This document shows positions 1 to 5,203 of a DNA stretch of 6,346 nucleotides, piece after piece (position 1 is the stretch's first letter; every line of letters begins with the position of its first letter). The position numbers and the translations under genes are program-made. This DNA is from an uncultured Gammaproteobacteria bacterium. Its GTDB lineage: Bacteria; Pseudomonadota; Gammaproteobacteria; Steroidobacterales; GCA-2729495. The stretch is taken from NCBI GenBank assembly GCA_937958785.1, contig CALGMY010000065.1, positions 1-6,346 of the forward strand, given 5' to 3'. The notes beneath the pieces were generated by a model that saw only the letters and a list, made by a program, of their open reading frames with translations, did not search any database and was not told the DNA's origin.

Positions 1-702
1 GTCCCGGGCCTCATCCCTACCCTGAACAACACGGGGTGGATGACAGAGACGCTCGACGATCATTCCCGGGCGTTCACCGAGTTCGCGCCGCAAGCCCCGG
101 GCGAGTGCCTGGACATCGGCTGTGCCTACGGCGTGGCGACGCTGCCGGCCCTGGCGGCCGGGGCCCGCGTGCTGGCCTGTGACCTCGAGCCGCGACACCT
201 CGCGATCCTCGCCGGGCGTGTCCCGCCGGGAGACCGGACGCGGCTGCGCTGCCAGCCCGGACGCCTGCCCGAGGTCGATTTTCCGCCCGGCAGCTTCGGC
301 GCCATCCTTTGCGCCCGTGCCCTGCACTTCCTCGCGGGCGAGGACATCGACCTCGCGGCCCGCAAGATGTTCGACTGGCTCGTCCCCGGGGGCCGGGCCT
401 TCCTCGTCACCGACTCGCCCTACGTGGGGCCCTGGTGGCAGCGGGCATCGGAGTACGAGCGTCGCAAGGCAGCCGGCGAACCGTGGCCCGGCTTCGTGGC
501 GGACTACCGCAGCCTGCTGCCGCCGGGCGTGAATCCGGACGATCACCCTTCCTTCATCAATCCGCTCGATCCCGACATCCTCCGCCGCGTGGCGACGTCA
601 GCCGGGTTCGAGGTACTGGAAGCCCGCTTCCTGCGCGGCGGCGGCGACCGGGCCACGGGGCGGGAGCACGCCGGCGTGATCATCCGCAAGCCGGGCGCGT
701 AA
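1..702 (+). CDS. Class I SAM-dependent methyltransferase, probably 5'-partial
   Basis: This is a Rossmann-fold methyltransferase that transfers a methyl group from S-adenosylmethionine to an unidentified substrate, and it is probably cytoplasmic. Counting from ATG40, the SAM-binding motif I (LDIGCAYG) lies at about residues 24-31. The acidic residue ending strand 2 (ACDLE, D48) would bind the SAM ribose. Strand 4 (ILCARALHFL) is at about 89-98, followed by the typical LVPGGRAFLVTDSP segment at 114-126. The frame stays open from base 1 to ATG40 with good third-position GC, and those 13 codons (ending NNTGW) read like genuine protein. ATG40 has only a weak GGGG-type ribosome site. I therefore treat the gene as continuing left of the window; a start at 40 would give a 220-residue protein. 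The substrate cannot be inferred. The stop is TAA at 700-702. Family assignment is solid; start and function are not. Confidence 0.85.
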   Translation, partial: VPGLIPTLNNTGWMTETLDDHSRAFTEFAPQAPGECLDIGCAYGVATLPALAAGARVLACDLEPRHLAILAGRVPPGDRTRLRCQPGRLPEVDFPPGSFGAILCARALHFLAGEDIDLAARKMFDWLVPGGRAFLVTDSPYVGPWWQRASEYERRKAAGEPWPGFVADYRSLLPPGVNPDDHPSFINPLDPDILRRVATSAGFEVLEARFLRGGGDRATGREHAGVIIRKPGA

Positions 703-745
703 CGCGACCGTCGTCGCATTATCCGGCCCCCGTGCGCCAGGCCGC

Positions 746-772
746 GCGGCGTCTGCGAAGCCGGTACGCCGC
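746..772. repeat. Short inverted repeat in the gap before cpdA
   Basis: A perfect 7-bp inverted repeat (GCGGCGT at 746-752 and ACGCCGC at 766-772) encloses a 13-base loop. There is no T-run after it, so it is not a normal intrinsic terminator for the methyltransferase gene. It ends 17 bases before the putative cpdA -10 box, roughly where a -35 element or an activator site would lie. Short inverted repeats arise often by chance in DNA this GC-rich, so any role is speculative. Confidence 0.25.
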
Positions 773-789
773 CGTCCGCGAGGCCCCGC

Positions 790-795
790 TATAGT
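790..795 (+). promoter_or_regulatory. Putative -10 box for a leaderless cpdA transcript
   Basis: TATAGT matches the sigma-70 -10 consensus TATAAT at five of six positions and stands out in very GC-rich surroundings. It ends six bases before GTG802, so transcription would be expected to begin at or next to the start codon. I see no good -35 hexamer at the usual 16-18 base spacing. No Shine-Dalgarno sequence lies between the box and the GTG, which agrees with a leaderless message. Confidence 0.5.
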
Positions 796-801
796 CGTGG
801 C

Positions 802-1557
802 GTGGCTGCTCCCCTGCGCATCCTCCACCTCACCGATCCCCACCTTCACGCCCGGCGTGACGCCCGCCTGCGCGGCGTGAACACCGACGACACCCTCGTC
901 GCGACCCTGGGGCATGCCCTGGCGGAAACCCCACGGCCAGCCGCCGTGCTGGCCACCGGCGACCTGGTGCAGGACGAGTCACGAGGGGGCTACGAGCGCT
1001 TCCGGGAACTGCTGGGCGGGCTCGGTATCCCCGTCTACTGCCTGCCGGGCAACCACGACGACCCGGGGCTCATGCGGGAGCTCCTGGGCACGCCCCCCTT
1101 CCAGTTCTGCGGCGAGGCGCGCCTCGGGACCTGGACCCTCGTGATGCTGGACACCTACGCCCGCCAGGACGACGCCGGCGTGCTGTCGGCCAGCGAGCTG
1201 GCACGGCTCGACCGGAGCCTCGCCGCCGCGGGCAAGGGACCCAGCCTCGTCGCCCTGCATCACCAGCCGGTGGCCATGGGCAGCGAGTGGCTCGACGGCG
1301 TCCCGCTGCGGAACGCCATGGAATTCCTGGCGGTGTGCGACCGGCATCCGGGATTGCGCGCCATCCTCTGGGGCCACGTGCACCAGGCCTCGGACCGGGT
1401 CCGCCAGGGCGTGCGCCTGCTGAGCACGCCATCCACCTGTGCCCAGTTCCTGCCCGGGTCCGCCACCTTCGCCATGGACACCCGCCCGCCGGGGTATCGC
1501 TGGCTTGACCTGCACGATGATGGCAGGATCGAGACCCGCATCGTCTGGCTGGAGTGA
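802..1557 (+). CDS. cpdA: 3',5'-cyclic AMP phosphodiesterase CpdA (Icc)
   Basis: This is a class III cyclic-nucleotide phosphodiesterase of the calcineurin-like metallophosphoesterase fold. It hydrolyses cAMP to AMP in the cytoplasm and so dampens CRP-type signalling. All metal-ligand blocks are present in order: D12-x-H14 (TDPH), GD at 53-54, GNHD at 83-86, H153-H154 (ALHHQP) and GHVH at 191-194. The late FAMDTRPPGYRW segment (about 223-234) is characteristic of the CpdA/Icc group rather than generic phosphoesterases. The length of 251 residues is close to the usual family length of about 270. The start is GTG802: it immediately precedes the first conserved strand (LRILHLTDPH) and follows a -10-like box at 790-795, with no Shine-Dalgarno sequence. 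The stop overlaps the start region of the next gene, which its last codons help to translate. Cyclic-nucleotide specificity is inferred from family similarity. Confidence 0.92.
   Translation: MAAPLRILHLTDPHLHARRDARLRGVNTDDTLVATLGHALAETPRPAAVLATGDLVQDESRGGYERFRELLGGLGIPVYCLPGNHDDPGLMRELLGTPPFQFCGEARLGTWTLVMLDTYARQDDAGVLSASELARLDRSLAAAGKGPSLVALHHQPVAMGSEWLDGVPLRNAMEFLAVCDRHPGLRAILWGHVHQASDRVRQGVRLLSTPSTCAQFLPGSATFAMDTRPPGYRWLDLHDDGRIETRIVWLE
1551..1554 (+). promoter_or_regulatory. Ribosome binding site (GGAG) deciding the TraB/GumN start
   Basis: GGAG lies inside the last codons of cpdA, eight bases before ATG1563. This supports ATG1563 over the upstream in-frame GTG1554, which overlaps the cpdA stop codon and whose own G forms part of this site. 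The arrangement implies translational coupling between the two genes. Confidence 0.6.
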
Positions 1558-1562
1558 CGCCG

Positions 1563-2462
1563 ATGAGCCGTCCCTTCCTGCGCGGCAGCTGGCTGCCGGG
1601 AGTCGTATTGCTCGGCCTCTCGGCAGCGCCGTCCGGCGCGCTGCCCCTCTGGGAACTCACGGGCACGGGGAACCGGATCACGGTCCTCGGCTCGATCCAC
1701 CTGCTCCGGGCGACCGACTATCCGCTCCCGGCCGCCGTGGGCAAGGCGCTCGACGGCGCCGACATCCTCGTGATGGAAATCGACATGGACGATCTCGACC
1801 CGGCAGCCAATGCCGTGACGATCGCCGGGCTGGCACGGGATCCCCGGGGCCGCAGCCTCCGGGAGCTGGTGGGGCCCGAGGAATGGCCAGAGGTATCGGC
1901 AGGGGCCAGGCGCCTTGGCATCGACATCGCGGCCCTCGGGCCCTTCGAGCCCTGGTACGCGGCCATCGCGGTCACCCAGCTGCGCCTCGCCCAGCTCGGC
2001 TTCGATCCCTCGCTGGGCGTCGAGTCCCGGCTGACCGCCGATGCCGGTCGGCTGGGCAAGGAGATCCGTGGCCTCGAGACGCTCGAGGGGCAACTGGGCG
2101 TGCTGGATCGCCTCTCCGCAGCCGCCCAGCGGAAGTTCCTGCGGACCACGCTCGAGGAAGCAGCCGAGGTCGACGACATGGCCGACGGCATGATCACCGC
2201 GTGGAAGGCCGCCGACCTGGTGGCACTGGACAGGGACCTGCTCGCGGGCGTACGGGACCAGCCGGAGGTCTACCGGGCCCTCATCGTCGAGCGCAACGAG
2301 CACTTCGCGGCCACCATCCGTGAGCTTGCACGTGACGACCGGGACTACCTGGTGGTGATGGGCACGCTGCACCTGGTGGGGCCGGACAGCGTGCTCGGCA
2401 TGCTGGAGGAGACGGGCATCGGCGCCCGGCCCATCCCTGACGCCGGCACCGCGGGCGATTAG
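1563..2462 (+). CDS. TraB/GumN family protein, probably exported
   Basis: This gene encodes a 299-residue member of the TraB/GumN (TIKI-like, EreA/ChaN-fold) family, whose eukaryotic Tiki relatives are metalloproteases. The bacterial substrate is unknown. An N-terminal signal-like segment has Arg at 3 and 7, a hydrophobic core at about 11-21 and a possible cleavage after A26 (SGA), so the protein probably acts in the periplasm. Family hallmarks are the two GX2H motifs GSIH (43-46) and GTLH (267-270, followed by LVG), the early glutamate in LVMEID (E72), LGVESRL at 151-157, LETLEGQL at 171-178 and the ERNEHFA block at 243-249. The full set of motifs and normal length suggest an intact gene. 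ATG1563 is preferred because GGAG sits eight bases upstream; GTG1554 would add three residues. It is co-directional with cpdA and probably co-transcribed. Its stop interlocks with that of the convergent rubredoxin gene. Confidence 0.88.
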   Translation: MSRPFLRGSWLPGVVLLGLSAAPSGALPLWELTGTGNRITVLGSIHLLRATDYPLPAAVGKALDGADILVMEIDMDDLDPAANAVTIAGLARDPRGRSLRELVGPEEWPEVSAGARRLGIDIAALGPFEPWYAAIAVTQLRLAQLGFDPSLGVESRLTADAGRLGKEIRGLETLEGQLGVLDRLSAAAQRKFLRTTLEEAAEVDDMADGMITAWKAADLVALDRDLLAGVRDQPEVYRALIVERNEHFAATIRELARDDRDYLVVMGTLHLVGPDSVLGMLEETGIGARPIPDAGTAGD

Positions 2463-2623
2463 ACCTCGACCATCTCGAAATCTTCCTTGCCGGCGCCACA
2501 GTCCGGGCAACGCCAGGACAGGGGCACATCGGACCAGCGGGTACCAGGCGCGAGCCCGGACTTCGGGTCCCCGGCCCGCTCGTCGTAGAGATAGCCACAG
2601 ATCAGGCACGTGTAGGTCTTCAT
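2459..2623 (-). CDS. Rubredoxin
   Basis: This is a 54-residue iron-only electron carrier of the cytoplasm. Rubredoxins pass single electrons to partners such as alkane hydroxylases, oxygen or peroxide reductases and flavoprotein rubredoxin reductases; no partner is visible here. The four iron-ligand cysteines are present as two CxxC loops, CLIC (C6, C9) and CPDC (C39, C42), each followed by glycine. Between them lie the family's aromatic and GLAPGT segment (about 23-28) and the LSWRCPDC block. The length and the C6/C9/C39/C42 numbering match classic single-domain rubredoxins. The frame is open further upstream, but that extension reads as out-of-frame sequence of the neighbouring gene, so MKTYTC is the start. 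A purine-rich GGAAGAG lies about 10 bases upstream. It follows the LON-domain gene by 16 bp and is probably the last gene of that operon. Its TAA overlaps the convergent TraB/GumN TAG. Confidence 0.95.
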   Translation of the reverse strand: MKTYTCLICGYLYDERAGDPKSGLAPGTRWSDVPLSWRCPDCGAGKEDFEMVEV

Positions 2624-2639
2624 CGGGCGGGGTCTCTTC

Positions 2640-3233
2640 CTATTGCGGCTTCTCGCGACGGAACGGGCGCAGCATCGGCCGGAGGAACGCCAGCAGCTCC
2701 ACCGGATCGGCCAGTTCCAGGCAGCGCTGCTTCTCGGCGGGCGACATGGGCAGGATCTCGGCCAGCCGGTGACCCACCCAGGCCGCGTCGTCGTAGCGCT
2801 TCTCCACGGCATCGTACAGCCTGCCGAGGTCGTCGATCACGGAGGCCAGCAGGGTGGCCATCGGGCGGAACTCGTCCGGCAGCAGACGGGACGGCGGTGC
2901 GGGCAGTATCTCGGCATCCGCCAGATAGAGGCCGTCAGGCTGGCGGGTCACGCCATGCAGGCGGAACAACCGGGTGCCCCGGGCCGTGATGCCGAGGATG
3001 CCGTCGCTGCCCTGGTACCAGTCGACGATCCGGGCCAGCGTGCCGACGTCAGTCGTCTCGACCGTACCCGTATCCCGGCCGCTGGTGATCAGCACCACGC
3101 CGAACTCGGCGTCCTCGCGCAGGCACCGGCTGACCATGTCCAGGTAACGCGGCTCGAAGATCCGCAGGGGCAGTGGTCCATCCGGGAACAGTACGGTGCC
3201 AAGCGGGAACAGCGGGACGGTGGGCCACGTCAC
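2640..3233 (-). CDS. Stand-alone LON substrate-binding domain protein
   Basis: This 197-residue protein consists of the LON N-terminal (PUA-like) domain alone. It opens with the hallmark segment PLFPLGTVLFPDGPLPLRIF followed by EPRYLDMV (about 7-34), then FGVVLI (44-49), a VGTLARI strand (63-69), GITARGTRLFRL (81-92) and a helical C-terminal part containing LLPDEF and RLAEILPMSPAEKQ. The AAA+ ATPase and Ser-Lys protease domains of the Lon protease are absent, and at about 200 residues this is the normal size for the small stand-alone family. Its function is not established; a substrate- or peptide-recognition role is inferred only from the Lon homology. It starts at GTG3233, which overlaps the mpl TGA by four bases and has only a weak upstream GGAT, so translation is probably coupled to mpl. 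Rubredoxin follows 16 bp downstream. Confidence 0.9.
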   Translation of the reverse strand: MTWPTVPLFPLGTVLFPDGPLPLRIFEPRYLDMVSRCLREDAEFGVVLITSGRDTGTVETTDVGTLARIVDWYQGSDGILGITARGTRLFRLHGVTRQPDGLYLADAEILPAPPSRLLPDEFRPMATLLASVIDDLGRLYDAVEKRYDDAAWVGHRLAEILPMSPAEKQRCLELADPVELLAFLRPMLRPFRREKPQ

Positions 3234-4591
3234 TGGCGGGATCCGAGGGCCTCGCCCAGCTTGCCGTGGATGCCCTGGAAGTCGCCGTTGCTCATGACCA
3301 CGACGGCATCGCCCGGACGGGCATCGGCCGTGATGCCCGCCACGATGGCGGAGACGTCAGGGCGGATCTGCACCCGGTCGTTGCCCGTGAACTCCGCATC
3401 CAGGTCCCACTTGAGGCCCGACGGCCGCAGCAGCCAGGCTCGATCGGCCGCTGCCAGGGCCGGCGCCAGCTGCCCCTGGTAGACGCCGAGCTTCATGCTG
3501 TTCGAACGGGGTTCGAACACGGCGATCACCCGGGCGACCCCCTGGCGCCTGCGCACCCCGTCCAGGGTCCGCCGGATGGCGGTCGGGTGATGGGCGAAGT
3601 CGTCGAAGAGCTGCACGCCGGCATACTCACCGACGCGCTGCAGGCGCCGCTGGACGCCGCGGAAGCGGCCGATGGCCTCGATGGCGACCCGGGGCTCCAC
3701 GCCGGCTGCCCGGGCCGCCAGGAGGGCTGCCACGGCGTTCTCGGCATTGTGCGCCCCGCTGAGCTGCCACTGGCAGTGGCCCACTTCCCGCCCGTCGGAA
3801 AAGATCCGCAGGGTGCCCGCCGGATCCTCGAGGGCGACCCACCCGTCGCCACCCGCCCGGCTCCCGAATTGATCCCGGGGTGTCCAGCAGCCCCGCTCGA
3901 GCAGCGCGGCGACATTGGCATCGGCGGCGGGGACGATCAGCCGGCCGTTGCCCGGCAGGGCCCGGACCAACTGGTGGAATTGCCGGGTGATCGCTTCCAG
4001 GTCCGGATAGATGTCCGCGTGGTCGAACTCCAGGTTGTTGATGACCAGCGTCCGGGGGCGGTACAGCAGGAACTTGGCGCGCTTGTCGAAGAACGCGGTG
4101 TCGTACTCGTCCGCCTCGATGACGAAGGCGGGGTCCGAACCGAGGCGGGCGGAGAACTCGAAGTCCGCCGGCACGCCGCCGATGAGGAAGCCGGCGTTCC
4201 GCCCGGCGTATTGCAGGATCCAGGCCACGAGGCTCGTGGTGGTGGTCTTGCCGTGGGTGCCGGACACGCCGATCACGTGGCGCCCGCGCAGGACCGTGCC
4301 CGCCAGCCATTCCGGTCCGGACTGGTAGGGGATCCCGCGGTTCAGCATCTCCTCGACGACCGGCATGCCCCGCGTCATCACGTTGCCGACCACGACCACA
4401 TCGGGCGCCGGATCGAGCTGGCTTGCGTCCCAGCCCTCGATGAGCTCGACACCGAGGCGTGCGAGCTGGGTGCTCATGGGCGGGTAGATGTTGCGGTCGG
4501 AACCCGTCACCCGGTAGCCGGCTTCCTTGGCGATCGCGGCCACGCCACCCATGAAGGTGCCGCAGACGCCGAGAATGTGGACATGCTGCAT
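3230..4591 (-). CDS. mpl: UDP-N-acetylmuramate:L-alanyl-gamma-D-glutamyl-meso-diaminopimelate ligase Mpl
   Basis: This cytoplasmic ATP-dependent Mur-family ligase joins recycled L-Ala-gamma-D-Glu-meso-DAP tripeptide to UDP-MurNAc, returning murein peptide to cell-wall synthesis. The N-terminal nucleotide-sugar domain begins HVHILGVCGTFMGG (3-16), in which CGTFMGG is the typical Mpl signature, distinct from MurC. The ATP-binding P-loop GTHGKTTTTS is at 111-120. The central domain carries EADEYDTAFFDKR (159-171) and NNLEFDHADIY (185-195). SGAHNAENA (278-286) and the C-terminal-domain motifs DDFAHHPTA (330-338) and FEPRSNSMK (359-367) follow. The 453-residue length is normal. A strong GGGGGAG ribosome site lies nine bases upstream of ATG4591. 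The gene sits 28 bp after a membrane-protein gene and overlaps the next gene by four bases. All motifs are intact, so I expect an active enzyme. Confidence 0.96.
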   Translation of the reverse strand: MQHVHILGVCGTFMGGVAAIAKEAGYRVTGSDRNIYPPMSTQLARLGVELIEGWDASQLDPAPDVVVVGNVMTRGMPVVEEMLNRGIPYQSGPEWLAGTVLRGRHVIGVSGTHGKTTTTSLVAWILQYAGRNAGFLIGGVPADFEFSARLGSDPAFVIEADEYDTAFFDKRAKFLLYRPRTLVINNLEFDHADIYPDLEAITRQFHQLVRALPGNGRLIVPAADANVAALLERGCWTPRDQFGSRAGGDGWVALEDPAGTLRIFSDGREVGHCQWQLSGAHNAENAVAALLAARAAGVEPRVAIEAIGRFRGVQRRLQRVGEYAGVQLFDDFAHHPTAIRRTLDGVRRRQGVARVIAVFEPRSNSMKLGVYQGQLAPALAAADRAWLLRPSGLKWDLDAEFTGNDRVQIRPDVSAIVAGITADARPGDAVVVMSNGDFQGIHGKLGEALGSRQ

Positions 4592-4600
4592 CGGGAAGCG

Positions 4601-4607
4601 CTCCCCC
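4601..4607 (-). promoter_or_regulatory. Strong mpl ribosome binding site
   Basis: On the minus strand GGGGGAG precedes the mpl ATG by nine bases, and this fixes the mpl start. The site could pair with the TCCC just before the ATG to form a small GGGA/TCCC hairpin, which might partly mask it. That stem is only four base pairs, so regulation by it is speculative. Confidence 0.5.
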
Positions 4608-4619
4608 GGGGTTCCAGGT

Positions 4620-5141
4620 TCAGGCCGGCGGGGGCCCGAACTCCGCGAACACCAGGTAGTTCAGGAAGAAATAGGCGATGGAAACGGCAAGCCCGGCCAC
4701 GAAGGGCCGGGACAGCGCCCGCGCGAAGATGTGGCCATTGACCACGAGCGACCAGCTGATTACCGCGAGCAGCCCGAGGGTTGGGGCCAGCGGGACCTCA
4801 CCGGGGCTGCCGGCCTCGTCCAGCCAGTAGTTGAACGGGAGCATGCAGGTCGTGAGGAAGGCGCCGGTTCCCAGGACAGCCGTGAGCGTCTGGCGAAAGC
4901 GGCCCGGATGCCCGGCGAGGCGCAAGAGGCCCCAGAGGCAGCCGCACAGGAGCAGCACGTCGAGCAGCAGGCCCTGGGCCAGCGCGAGCGTAGACCCGAA
5001 CACCGGCGCAGCCAGCACCGCCTGGGTGCCGAGGTAGGCACCGGCGGCCAGCAGCAGCAGGAAGCTCGAATCCGGCAGGTCCTCGGGGCCCCGTCGGCGC
5101 AGGGCAATCTGGAGGAAGGCATCGAGGATCGGCAGCATCAT
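4620..5141 (-). CDS. Small multi-pass membrane protein of unknown function
   Basis: I do not recognise a characterised family with confidence. The 173-residue product has about five hydrophobic segments long enough to cross the inner membrane: residues 26-46, 50-74, 83-104, 118-139 and 146-166. A short N-terminal amphipathic part carries a basic RRR at 15-17 and then a PEDLPDSS motif just before the first membrane segment. There are no obvious catalytic or metal-binding motifs and no signal peptide. The overall look resembles small Yip1-like integral membrane proteins, but this is a weak impression. Two adjacent ATGs (5141 and 5138) can start it and neither has a clear Shine-Dalgarno sequence. 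It lies 28 bp upstream of mpl on the same strand and is divergent from rnd, so it is probably the first gene of the mpl operon. A link to murein recycling or envelope function would be inference from position alone. Confidence 0.75.
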   Translation of the reverse strand: MMLPILDAFLQIALRRRGPEDLPDSSFLLLLAAGAYLGTQAVLAAPVFGSTLALAQGLLLDVLLLCGCLWGLLRLAGHPGRFRQTLTAVLGTGAFLTTCMLPFNYWLDEAGSPGEVPLAPTLGLLAVISWSLVVNGHIFARALSRPFVAGLAVSIAYFFLNYLVFAEFGPPPA

Positions 5142-5203
5142 CCGGAGGCCACGCGGCCAGCCCCGTAGTGACGAGGCGCCATGATCCTCTACACTTTCCG
5201 TTT
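5142..5203. promoter_or_regulatory. Divergent intergenic region between the membrane-protein gene and rnd
   Basis: These 62 bases must carry the promoters for both the rightward rnd gene and the leftward membrane-protein/mpl cluster, unless the leftward promoter lies inside rnd. The right half is the only locally AT-richer patch and holds the rnd promoter candidate. I cannot point to a convincing leftward promoter. Confidence 0.5.
5168..5195 (+). promoter_or_regulatory. Putative rnd promoter, leaderless or nearly leaderless
   Basis: GTGACG at 5168-5173 matches the -35 consensus TTGACA at four positions. After a 16-base spacer, TACACT at 5190-5195 matches the -10 consensus at four. The -10 box ends eight bases before ATG5204, so the transcript should begin at or within a few bases of that codon. 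The alternative GTG5168 would lie upstream of the transcription start, which argues against it as the translation start. Confidence 0.5.

Noticed and set aside
703..801. Intrinsic terminator after the methyltransferase gene
   Set aside because: GC-rich inverted repeats exist, but none is followed by a T-run.
1260..2609. A 449-codon open frame on the minus strand opposite cpdA and the TraB/GumN gene
   Set aside because: It has no recognisable motif and spans two well-supported plus-strand genes plus part of rubredoxin in the wrong frame; it is a GC-driven shadow.
2459..2812. A longer 117-residue version of the rubredoxin protein
   Set aside because: The extra N-terminal 63 residues are out-of-frame sequence of the LON-domain gene; rubredoxin begins at MKTYTC with the usual C6/C9 numbering.
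2640..3233. Lon protease
   Set aside because: Only the N-terminal substrate-binding domain is present, at the normal length of the stand-alone family; there is no ATPase P-loop or Ser-Lys dyad and no frame that could supply them.
3230..4591. MurC (UDP-N-acetylmuramate--L-alanine ligase)
   Set aside because: The N-terminal CGTFMGG signature and overall motif wording match Mpl rather than MurC, and no mur/fts cluster genes are nearby.
3173..4741. A 522-codon open frame on the plus strand, antisense to mpl
   Set aside because: It lies opposite the fully motif-supported mpl gene, has low-complexity composition with no recognisable domain, and is the kind of long chance frame expected in very GC-rich DNA.
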